Of a DNA stretch of 54,460 nucleotides, positions 8,167 through 15,783 are shown one piece after another. Positions within the stretch are counted from its first letter, which is position 1. Each line of letters starts with the position of its first letter. The position numbers were made by a program, and so were the translations under genes. Origin of the DNA: UBA1206 sp045600105. Its GTDB lineage: Bacteria > Bacillota > Clostridia > Oscillospirales > CAG-382. The stretch covers positions 1-54,460 of the forward strand of contig JAZRXG010000012.1 in NCBI GenBank assembly GCA_045600105.1, given 5' to 3'. The notes below the pieces were generated by a model. It did not search any database and was not told the origin of the DNA. It was given only the letters and a program-made list of their open reading frames with translations.

Positions 8167-9813
8167 ATGGAAGAAACAAAGAATTTTCTGTTTGAAAAAA
8201 TAGAATCCGACCTCGAGTCGGGCGTCGTCGAAAAGGTGCACACCCGTTTTCCGCCCGAACCCAACGGATATCTTCACATCGGTCACATAAAGGCGATCTA
8301 CGTCAACACGACGGCGGCAAAGAAATACGACGGCATCTTCAACCTTCGTTACGACGACACAAACCCCGCCAAGGAAGACGTCGAATACGTCGATTCCATC
8401 TATGAAGACCTCAAATGGCTCACAGGCAAAGAGCCCGACAACGTATGCTACGGCTCCGACTATTTCGGGAACTGCTATGAATACGCGGTCAAGCTCATCA
8501 AGGACGGCAAGGCGTACGTCTGCGACCTCAATGAGCAGGAGATCGAGGAATACCGCGGCACCCTCACCGAGCCCGGCAAGGAATCGCCTTACAGAAACAG
8601 AAGCGTCGAGGAAAACCTTGAACTGTTCGAAAAAATGAAGAACGGTGAATTTCCCGACGGATACTGCACACTGAGAGCAAAGATAGATATGTCGTCGCCC
8701 AACATCAACCTGCGCGACCCCATCATCTACCGCATACTCCACCGCGCTCATCACCGTCAGGGCGACAAGTGGTGCATCTATCCGCTCTACGACTTCGCTC
8801 ACCCCATTCAGGACGCGCTTGAGGGCATCACCCATTCGATGTGCTCGATAGAATTCGAAAACCACCGTCCGCTTTACGACTGGGTGGTCAACAATATCGG
8901 ATTCGAAAAGAAGCCGCATCAGTACGAGTTCGCCAAGCTGTTCATCACGAACACCGTAATGTCCAAACGCAACCTCAGACGTCTTGTCGAAAACGGCACC
9001 GTCGACGGCTGGGACGACCCCCGTATGCCGACCATCTGCGGACTCAGAAGACGCGGCTACACCCCGTCCGCTCTGTTCGATTTCGTCGCACGCGCAGGCG
9101 TTGCCAAGAACTTTTCCATCGTCGATTCGGCTCTTCTCGAGCATTGCATCCGCGAGGAACTCAACGAAACGGCACTCCGCCGCATCGCCGTGCTCGACCC
9201 GATAAAGGTGATCGTCGAAAATTATCCCGAAGACAAGACCGAATATTTCGAGGTTTCCGACAATCCCAAGGATGAAAACGCGGGAACGAGAAAAGTCGCC
9301 TTCACCAAGGAGCTTTACATCGATTCCGACGACTTCTCGCTTGCTCCGCCTCCCAAGTTCTTCCGTCTCAAGCCCGACGGAGAAGTCAGACTCATGGGTT
9401 CGTATATCGTAAAATTCAAGGAAGCGAAAGTCGACGAAAACGGAAAAGTCACCGAGATCATCGTTACCGCCGACCTCGAAAGCGGCTGCGGCAACCCCGT
9501 TGACGGCAGAAAAGTCAAGGGTACCATCCATTGGGTCTCCGCGGCTGAATGTGCCGACGTCACCGTGAACATCTACGACTATCTGTTCAATATCGAAAAC
9601 ACCAGAGCCATCCCCGAAGGCAAGACCCTCGACGACTATTTCAACCCCGATTCCGTAAAGACGCTTGAACACTGCAAGGTCGAAAAAGCGCTGCTTGACG
9701 CCGAACCGGGCGAGAAGTTCCAGTTCGTCAGAACGGGCTACTTCTGCAAGGATACCAAGAACCCCAACACCTTCAACCGCATCGTCGAGCTGAAGGACAG
9801 CAAGCCTTTCTAA
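8167..9813 (+). CDS. glnS: Glutamine-tRNA ligase
   Basis: 548 residues. Charges tRNA-Gln directly. The HIGH motif is in RFPPEPNGYLHIGHIKA and the KMSKS equivalent is VMSKRNLRRL; the catalytic domain (GlnRS type, with RYDDTNP and HQYEFAKL) is followed by the anticodon-binding double beta-barrel. GlnRS is absent from most Firmicutes, which make Gln-tRNA by GatCAB amidation; its presence marks a lineage that acquired glnS. AAGGAG (8145-8150) lies inside the end of gltX. ATG 8167 is my choice; GTG 8152 lies only one base after AAGGAG and would overlap gltX. Confidence 0.95.
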   Translation: MEETKNFLFEKIESDLESGVVEKVHTRFPPEPNGYLHIGHIKAIYVNTTAAKKYDGIFNLRYDDTNPAKEDVEYVDSIYEDLKWLTGKEPDNVCYGSDYFGNCYEYAVKLIKDGKAYVCDLNEQEIEEYRGTLTEPGKESPYRNRSVEENLELFEKMKNGEFPDGYCTLRAKIDMSSPNINLRDPIIYRILHRAHHRQGDKWCIYPLYDFAHPIQDALEGITHSMCSIEFENHRPLYDWVVNNIGFEKKPHQYEFAKLFITNTVMSKRNLRRLVENGTVDGWDDPRMPTICGLRRRGYTPSALFDFVARAGVAKNFSIVDSALLEHCIREELNETALRRIAVLDPIKVIVENYPEDKTEYFEVSDNPKDENAGTRKVAFTKELYIDSDDFSLAPPPKFFRLKPDGEVRLMGSYIVKFKEAKVDENGKVTEIIVTADLESGCGNPVDGRKVKGTIHWVSAAECADVTVNIYDYLFNIENTRAIPEGKTLDDYFNPDSVKTLEHCKVEKALLDAEPGEKFQFVRTGYFCKDTKNPNTFNRIVELKDSKPF

Positions 9814-9822
9814 ACGAATAAG

Positions 9823-9855
9823 AAAGCGTTCCGTAAGCCACAACGGAACGCTTTT
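9823..9855 (+). terminator. Terminator of the gltX-glnS operon
   Basis: AAAGCGTTCCGT (9823-9834) pairs with ACGGAACGCTTT (9843-9854), ending in T residues. Confidence 0.85.
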
Positions 9856-9879
9856 CATATTATATACCGAGGTGATACG

Positions 9880-10081
9880 ATGATTTTTGACGATCTTTCG
9901 TACGGAGTCCCGGTGTGCGAAAACGAAGTCGTGCGGTTCGGCACGGGAGAAGAAAGCGGCACGTTTTTTGATACTGAAAACGATGATAAAAGCGGGGAAG
10001 GCGGTTCTGTCGATGCCGAAAAACAGGCTGACGGCGATCCGCGGCAGCGATTTTGCGGATATACTCGCCGCGGGCACTTGA
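9880..10081 (+). pseudogene. Small ORF of unknown function with an apparent +1 frameshift
   Basis: An ATG at 9880 with a GAGGTGATA site opens a frame with coding-like codons for about 28 residues (MIFDDLSYGVPVCENEVVRF...). After the run of six T at 9964-9969 the coding-like codon pattern moves to the next frame, which reads ...MIKAGKAVLSMPKNRL and on to a TGA at 10079-10081. Joining them by removing one T gives a plausible protein of about 66 residues. In the uncorrected frame the ORF would run 140 bases into the Crp-family gene, which is unlikely. It may be a true inactivating indel, an assembly error in the homopolymer, or programmed slippage. The product is not recognised. Confidence 0.4.
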
Positions 10082-10106
10082 TTTTATATCCTTCATGTGA
10101 TAAAAT
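10078..10106 (+). promoter_or_regulatory. Promoter of the Crp/GHL10 operon
   Basis: TTGATT (10078-10083), 17-base spacer, TAAAAT (10101-10106) preceded by TG; 33 bases before the regulator's ATG. Confidence 0.7.
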
Positions 10107-10138
10107 AAACAAAAACGCGATATTCACGGAGAGCGAAA

Positions 10139-10789
10139 ATGAACGGTATCTGCGAAAAAGCGGCGGCGTGTCCGCTGTTCGAAGGTATGGACGAAAACGA
10201 AATAAACGATTTTCTGTCGCGCGGAAGCGTAAGCGTCAAGCGGTTTGCCAAAGGCAGCGTGATACTTCACGCCGGTGAAGTGTGCCGCAGCGTCTGCGTC
10301 GTCGCGTCGGGAAGCGCCGTCGGCGAAACGGTCACCGAGGACGGCAGGATAGAGGAAACGGCTGCCTTCGGCGAGGGCGGCGTGTTCGGCGACCTCATCG
10401 CGATGAGCGGCAGCGGCGAAAGCCCCGTCACGGTAGAAGCCGAATCGGAGACGGAGATCATCTTCGTTCCCGTGTCCGACGTGCTTAAAAGCCGAAGAAT
10501 GACCGCGAATATGGCAAGATCGATATCCGAAAAATACTTTTCGCTGCGTTTCAGGATTTCGTGCCTCACCAAACCGACGCTCCGCGAAAAGATAATGAAC
10601 TATCTTTATCATTCATCCGGCGGAAAAACGGGCGTCGTTTTCACGGTCCCGTTCTCGCATTCCGAGCTTGCCGACTATCTATCTGCCGACCGTTCGGCGC
10701 TCACGAGGGAGCTCACGTCGCTCCGCCGTGAGGGGATGATCGACTACTACGGAAAAAATTACAAGATCAATACGAGGGAAGAAAAATGA
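10139..10789 (+). CDS. Crp/Fnr-family transcriptional regulator
   Basis: 216 residues. An N-terminal cyclic-nucleotide-binding-type beta-barrel (about 10-125; FAKGSVILHAGEVCRSVCVVASG, FGEGGVFGDLIAMSGSG) precedes the dimer helix and a C-terminal winged helix-turn-helix (about 145-210; SHSELADYLSADRSALTRELTSLRREGMI). The recognition helix carries S-x-L-T-R-E-L as in the family. No four-cysteine Fnr iron-sulfur cluster is seen. The ligand is unknown. It is the first gene of a four-gene operon; its stop overlaps the next start by four bases (ATGA), so it probably regulates these surface/secreted functions (inference). Confidence 0.88.
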   Translation: MNGICEKAAACPLFEGMDENEINDFLSRGSVSVKRFAKGSVILHAGEVCRSVCVVASGSAVGETVTEDGRIEETAAFGEGGVFGDLIAMSGSGESPVTVEAESETEIIFVPVSDVLKSRRMTANMARSISEKYFSLRFRISCLTKPTLREKIMNYLYHSSGGKTGVVFTVPFSHSELADYLSADRSALTRELTSLRREGMIDYYGKNYKINTREEK

Positions 10790-13290
10790 AAAAATCAAGT
10801 CTGCTTATCGTCATCGCCCTGCTGCTTTCCTTTGCCATTCCCGTGTTTTCGGTGTCTGCCGATAATTCCGGCAAGACCGTGTACTCCTATCCCGTGGCGG
10901 GGTTCGACCTGCGCCAGCCCAAGAGCGCGGCGATAACCGTCTATACCCGCGACTACGGCGAAAAATACGAAAAGGACGGAAATTACGCCGTCCTCGCCGT
11001 TGCGGTGGATAACGGAAAAGTCGTTTCGGTAAGCGATTCCGCCGCCGTGATCCCCGAAAACGGCTACGTGGCCGTCGCCCGCGGAACGGCGCTGTTAAAG
11101 GAGCTTGAGTCGCTCGGAATAAAGACGGGCGACACGGTGGTCTTTTCAAAGATCGGAATGGAAATGATATTCCTCACCGATAATTATTCGCCGTTCTATT
11201 CGAACACGATAAAATTCGACAAATACAACTCGACGCGCACCGAGTCCACCATCGTCATCTACAACAAGGGGCAAAAGACCAACACCAACATCTGGGGCAG
11301 CGAAGTGGTCGTTGACGCGGAAGGCTTCGTGATGTCGGTCGGCGGCAACGACAACGCTATCCCCGAAGGCGGCATGGTCATTTCGGCGGTCGGCAAAGAG
11401 CGCATCGCCGAGCTCGAGAACGCGGCGTCCGTCGGACTTTACGTCACCGTTGACGACAAGGCGAAAACGATCTCGTTCTCGTTCTCAAAAGAAAGCATTT
11501 ACGGCGAGATCGCCGTGAAATACGAAAACTACGTGTCAGCCCTCGAAAAAGCAAGGTCTTCTTATGCCTGCGTCGACTGCGCGAAGGTGGAAGAATACAA
11601 AACCGAACTCGAAAAAATACTGAATGACGTCAAAAAAGCCAACGATTCCGACGATCTCGCTTCCGCGATGACGGGCAAATACCTGTTCGGCGACCTTTAT
11701 GACGAGGCGCTGAAAGCCCTTACGGAATATCCCGCCGTCGAGGAAAGAGCCGTTTGGCTCCGTCCTTCAAACAGCGGAAGCCGCGAAAAGGTCAACGCAG
11801 TCGTAAAAGCGGTGCACGACGCCGGTTTCAACGCCGTCTGCGTCGAGCTGCTTTTCAACTCCGTCACGATTTTCCCCATCGACACCGAAGAGTATATGTT
11901 CGAGCAGGACCCGTCGCTCGGCGGCTTCGATGTGCTTGAGGCGTATATCGACGAATGTCACAAATACGGCATCGAGGTCTACGGCTGGATGGTCGGCTAC
12001 CGCGTCAGCTACGGAAGCTCGACCTACATAAACCGCTCCGTCACCTACAAAAAGCCCGAATGGATGAATATTGCCAAATCGGGGACCGTCGACGTGGGCG
12101 ATACCGCCGGACATTTCCTCAATCCGGCACTCCCGGAAGTCTCCGAGCTGCTTCTTAAGTTCTACGAATACATACTCACCACCTACGACCTCGACGGCTT
12201 CCAGCTCGACTATATCCGTTATCCGCTTGCCGACGGCGAGGATTTCGGCTATGACGAATACACGAGAGGTCTTTTCAAGGACAAGTACGGCAAAGACCCG
12301 ATGGATATGAGCAAGGGCGACGCATTGTGGCTCGATTGGTGTAAGTTCAGAGCGTCGTTCGTCACCGATTTCGTGGGCAGGGTGAATGAGCTCGTGAACA
12401 GAGTCCGCCCCGACGTTTTCCTTGCCGCCGACGTTCAGCCGAATTTCACGACGGTCTATGACAAATATTATCAGGAATCCAAGATATGGCTTGAAAGCGG
12501 CATCATCGACACGGTGTTCCCGATGGCGTACGGCACCAACGTCGTGCCGACCGACTCAGCTTACGCGGTGGAAGCCGCGGGAGAAGGCGCGTTTTCTTAT
12601 ATCGGCATCACCGATTACGGCGCCGACGTATTTGAACGTCAGGTGACCGAAACGAGGGAAGCGGGCGCAGACGGATTCGCGTTCTTTGATTTTTCAAGAT
12701 TCAATAACGAAAGTTATGTAAACCAACTCAAAAACACGCTTTTCGCGAAAAGCGCTTTATCTCCGTCGTACAGCGCAATAGACGCCGTAAAAGCGCAGGT
12801 CGCTTACGCGCTCAAACGTCTTGATTATGTAAACTCAAACGATGTGACCGCCGAGCTTCGCTCGCTGCTTTCGTCGCTTGACGAAAAGATAGCGGACTGC
12901 GATACCGGCGAAGAATGCGTCGGGATGCTTGAAGAAGCGTACGCCGAACTGACACGCAATAATTCCGCGATCTGCAACGTCACGTCAAAGGATATCGCGA
13001 GAGCCCTCAAATACGCGCGTCTTTCAAAAGACGGCGCAAAGCTCGCCTACCGCGAGACGCATCCGCTGCCCGAAAAATATACGGACGAACCGTCGGAAGA
13101 ACCGTCTTCCGAAGAGTCCGCGCAGACTGCCGAATCTTCGGAAGATCCGCAGAACGTCGAAAGTGAGCAGAAAGGCGATAATATCCAGGGCCCCGGCACG
13201 TGGTTCATCATTGCCATTGCCGCCTGCGTCATTGCCGTCGCCGCCGCGGTCATCATAATAATAAGGAAAAAACAGGAGAAGAAAAAATGA
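10786..13290 (+). CDS. GHL10-family (DUF187) glycosidase, membrane-anchored
   Basis: 834 residues. Signal peptide 1-24, two small beta domains (about 30-230, each with YTRDYG/VIYNKGQ-like strands), a helical stretch, then a TIM barrel of the glycosyl-hydrolase-like 10 type at about 320-640 (AVWLRPSNSG, AGFNAVCVELLFNS, GIEVYGWMVGYRVSYG, GFQLDYIRYP, IIDTVFPMAYGTN). A helical domain, an acidic E/S-rich linker and one C-terminal membrane helix (about 804-822) followed by RKKQEKKK tether it to the outside of the membrane; no LPxTG motif. Relatives (YngK-like) are thought to act on cell-wall or other polysaccharides; substrate unknown. Overlaps both neighbours by four bases. Confidence 0.85.
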   Translation: MKKSSLLIVIALLLSFAIPVFSVSADNSGKTVYSYPVAGFDLRQPKSAAITVYTRDYGEKYEKDGNYAVLAVAVDNGKVVSVSDSAAVIPENGYVAVARGTALLKELESLGIKTGDTVVFSKIGMEMIFLTDNYSPFYSNTIKFDKYNSTRTESTIVIYNKGQKTNTNIWGSEVVVDAEGFVMSVGGNDNAIPEGGMVISAVGKERIAELENAASVGLYVTVDDKAKTISFSFSKESIYGEIAVKYENYVSALEKARSSYACVDCAKVEEYKTELEKILNDVKKANDSDDLASAMTGKYLFGDLYDEALKALTEYPAVEERAVWLRPSNSGSREKVNAVVKAVHDAGFNAVCVELLFNSVTIFPIDTEEYMFEQDPSLGGFDVLEAYIDECHKYGIEVYGWMVGYRVSYGSSTYINRSVTYKKPEWMNIAKSGTVDVGDTAGHFLNPALPEVSELLLKFYEYILTTYDLDGFQLDYIRYPLADGEDFGYDEYTRGLFKDKYGKDPMDMSKGDALWLDWCKFRASFVTDFVGRVNELVNRVRPDVFLAADVQPNFTTVYDKYYQESKIWLESGIIDTVFPMAYGTNVVPTDSAYAVEAAGEGAFSYIGITDYGADVFERQVTETREAGADGFAFFDFSRFNNESYVNQLKNTLFAKSALSPSYSAIDAVKAQVAYALKRLDYVNSNDVTAELRSLLSSLDEKIADCDTGEECVGMLEEAYAELTRNNSAICNVTSKDIARALKYARLSKDGAKLAYRETHPLPEKYTDEPSEEPSSEESAQTAESSEDPQNVESEQKGDNIQGPGTWFIIAIAACVIAVAAAVIIIIRKKQEKKK

Positions 13291-14441
13291 TAATCAGAAA
13301 TATCGAAAACGGTGAAAACAAAAAAACGCAGTCTCTCATGGCGTGCGCCTTCAAATATCCGCTTGATGCTTCGCGCGTCGGCGACGATATGGAAGAGGAA
13401 TTCATAGGCGCGTTCGCCGACGACAACGAAACGCTCATGGCGCAGATCGCCGTCAAGGATTACAAGGTCACGTACTGCGGCAAGACCGTCGGATGCGTCG
13501 GCATCGCGGGAGTTTCCACCTATCCCGAATACCGCCGCGAGGGCTGCATCCGCGCCATCTTCAACGAGGTGTTCAAGCGCTGCGCCTCAAGAGGCTGGGA
13601 TATTTCGCTGCTTTATCCGTTCTCGTACAGATATTACCGCAAATTCGGCTACGAGCTCGCTTTCCGTCACAAGACGCTTTCCGTACCGTTTTCGATGCTC
13701 ACGCATATCGAACGCAATAACGGCGCGGTGCTTTACCGCGGAGAGGGAGACGTGCTCGCGGACCTGCTTGGTGTCTACGCCGCCTACGCGAAGAGCAAAA
13801 ACCTCTGCATGGTAAGGACCGACGGAACGGCTTACAGCGCCGACCCCATAAAAACGTGTAAATACACTTATCTTTGGAAAAACGGCGGAGCTCCCGCGTC
13901 GTATGCCACGGTGACTCCCGACGGCGAAACGCTCAGAGTGACCGAGCTCGTTTATACCGACGTCACGTCGCTTTACGGCATACTCGGTTTTCTGCGTCTT
14001 TTCGACGGGCAGTACAAAAATGTTTACTTCGCGCTTCTCGAAAACGACTCTCCGGTCGATTTCCTCGTCGGCACCGACAAGGGAATGACCGCGTCCTGCG
14101 CTGACGGCGCCGAAGGCAGGGTAGTGAACGTAAAGAACGTGCTTCTGATGAACGAATATCCGCGCTGCGGCGGCAGCATCCGCGTCAGAATAACCGGCGA
14201 CGTGATAGAATCCAACAACGGCGTCTTTACCGTGTCGTTCGGGGAAAAGACCGACGTTTCGTTTGAAAAGGACGGCGAATGGGACGTTTCGATGTCGATA
14301 AACTCGTTCTCACGTCTCGTTTTCGGCGGCGTCGCACGCGGAAAAGCCGCGTACCTTGCCGATACCGTCATCAAAGACAAAGAGGAGCTGCTTTACGAAA
14401 TGTTCCCCGAAAGAAGCATGAATCTGTTCGAACGTTTCTGA
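13287..14441 (+). CDS. GNAT N-acetyltransferase, Eis-like
   Basis: 384 residues. An N-terminal GNAT fold (VGCVGIAGVSTYPEYRREGCIRAIF holds the acetyl-CoA-binding region R/Q-x-x-G-x-I) is followed by a second GNAT-like region and a C-terminal sterol-carrier-like domain (SINSFSRLVFGGV...), the three-part build of the Eis family. Family members acetylate amine-containing small molecules or peptides; the natural substrate here is unknown. Starts with ATG 13287 overlapping the upstream stop (ATGA) after GGAGAAGAAA, so it is translationally coupled; the longer frame from 13200 is not used. Confidence 0.85.
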   Translation: MIIRNIENGENKKTQSLMACAFKYPLDASRVGDDMEEEFIGAFADDNETLMAQIAVKDYKVTYCGKTVGCVGIAGVSTYPEYRREGCIRAIFNEVFKRCASRGWDISLLYPFSYRYYRKFGYELAFRHKTLSVPFSMLTHIERNNGAVLYRGEGDVLADLLGVYAAYAKSKNLCMVRTDGTAYSADPIKTCKYTYLWKNGGAPASYATVTPDGETLRVTELVYTDVTSLYGILGFLRLFDGQYKNVYFALLENDSPVDFLVGTDKGMTASCADGAEGRVVNVKNVLLMNEYPRCGGSIRVRITGDVIESNNGVFTVSFGEKTDVSFEKDGEWDVSMSINSFSRLVFGGVARGKAAYLADTVIKDKEELLYEMFPERSMNLFERF

Positions 14442-14477
14442 GACCGTGCCGCGAAAACCGAAAACGGGGGGGAGAAT

Positions 14478-15536
14478 ATGCGAAGGATCTTCATTATTAT
14501 ATTTATATTGATAATTCCGTGCGTCCTGCTTTCGTCGTGCGGCGAGCTGCTTGACGCGCTCACGGCGTCGTCGGAAGAAGAAAGCGCCGGAAGCACCGGG
14601 GAAATATCCGAAATTTCGGAAGAAGTGTCAGCCGAACCGAAGTGGAAAATGGAAGTCGTCGAAAACGAGGTCTTCCCGGACGAGCCCTCGAGAAGGGCGG
14701 CTGAACAGATGGACCCCGCCATCGCGAGAGCCATCGAAATGCTCAACGACAAGTGGGTAAACGACTTTGCCGAAAAGCAGACCTTTACCGCGTTCCCGTA
14801 CGACCCGGATTCGGAGATAAAGGAGTACGACGGTCTGAGCGAAGACGCCAAGGAGCTGTACGACGTCATATACGACGCCGCCGTAAATTTCGGACATTAT
14901 GAATTTGACGAAAGAGAATACCCGAAAAGCTTTATTTCGGATTTTCTCACGGCTTACAGCGCGGTGAGCCACGACTATCCCGACCTGTTCATGTATACGG
15001 GCTGCGTTTTCAACGGATTCATCACCTCAAACGCCTACTGTATGCCAAACGAAACGGTGAATCACGTCTGCGAGGACCTTGACGCCGTAAAGGCTGAAGT
15101 CGAGTTCTTCTGCCGCACCATCGACAGAGTTGCCGAAAAGATGCCGGAAGGACTGACGGATATACAGAAATATATCTATCTTGTCGGCGTCGTGTGCTAC
15201 ACCACCGAATACGATTATTCGCTTGCTTCCGACCTTGACGATTCGCAGGCGTACAACGCGCTCGTCAAGCGCTCGACCGTCTGCCACGGCTACGCGAGAG
15301 CGTACTATCTGCTCTGCACCAAATGCGGTCTTGACTGCAAGTGCGTCATCGGCAACGTCGGCGACGACCTGCATATGTGGAACGCGATAAAAACGAGCGA
15401 GGGAACGCGCTATATCGACACCTGCTGGGTCGATACGACGAGCCAAAAAACGGGTTATCCCTACGAATTCTATCCCTGGTACGTATTCATGACGGAAGAA
15501 GACCTCGTTTTCGAGGGCTACGACCTGATAGGATAA
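14478..15536 (+). CDS. Lipoprotein with transglutaminase-like domain
   Basis: 352 residues. A lipobox (LLSSC) ends the signal peptide at about residue 21, so the protein is lipid-anchored outside the membrane, followed by a Ser/Glu-rich spacer. The C-terminal part carries the transglutaminase/cysteine protease triad: Cys in STVCHGYARAY, His in DDLHMWNAI, Asp in YIDTCWVD. Such domains cleave or transfer peptide bonds; in secreted bacterial proteins the substrate is usually not known. The ribosome site is very strong (GGGGGGGAG) and it is the last gene of the Crp operon, 36 bases after the acetyltransferase. Confidence 0.85.
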   Translation: MRRIFIIIFILIIPCVLLSSCGELLDALTASSEEESAGSTGEISEISEEVSAEPKWKMEVVENEVFPDEPSRRAAEQMDPAIARAIEMLNDKWVNDFAEKQTFTAFPYDPDSEIKEYDGLSEDAKELYDVIYDAAVNFGHYEFDEREYPKSFISDFLTAYSAVSHDYPDLFMYTGCVFNGFITSNAYCMPNETVNHVCEDLDAVKAEVEFFCRTIDRVAEKMPEGLTDIQKYIYLVGVVCYTTEYDYSLASDLDDSQAYNALVKRSTVCHGYARAYYLLCTKCGLDCKCVIGNVGDDLHMWNAIKTSEGTRYIDTCWVDTTSQKTGYPYEFYPWYVFMTEEDLVFEGYDLIG

Positions 15537-15556
15537 AAACCAAAGCCATGAACCGA

Positions 15557-15589
15557 AACAGTCTGCAGACAACGCAGGCTGTTTTTTTT
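15557..15589 (+). terminator. Terminator of the Crp/GHL10 operon
   Basis: AACAGTCTGC (15557-15566) pairs with GCAGGCTGTT (15574-15583; one G-U pair), followed by a T-run to 15589. Confidence 0.8.
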
Positions 15590-15643
15590 GCGCGCTTTTG
15601 ACGATAATGTAATTTTTTGTCAAAAAACAGGGTATAAGAGATG

Positions 15644-15672
15644 TTGACAAACGGAGAAAAATGTGGTATAAG
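15644..15672 (+). promoter_or_regulatory. Promoter of the first giant adhesin
   Basis: TTGACA (15644-15649), 17-base spacer, TATAAG (15667-15672). The leader to the ATG at 15784 is about 110 bases; it contains an ATTATTAATATTTG stretch (about 15723) like the one at 32060 before the third adhesin. Confidence 0.7.
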
Positions 15673-15783
15673 TAAAATGATTAAATAGAATAGTATGTGT
15701 ACGCCCATTCGGCAAATGATAACTATTATTAATATTTGATTTATAAATCTTACGATCCGACCGTTTTTTTCGGGGAATGAAAA

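Noticed and set aside
8143..10077. 644-residue open frame on the minus strand opposite glnS
   Set aside because: Antisense shadow: glnS has all class I synthetase motifs, and the antisense product has no recognisable domain.
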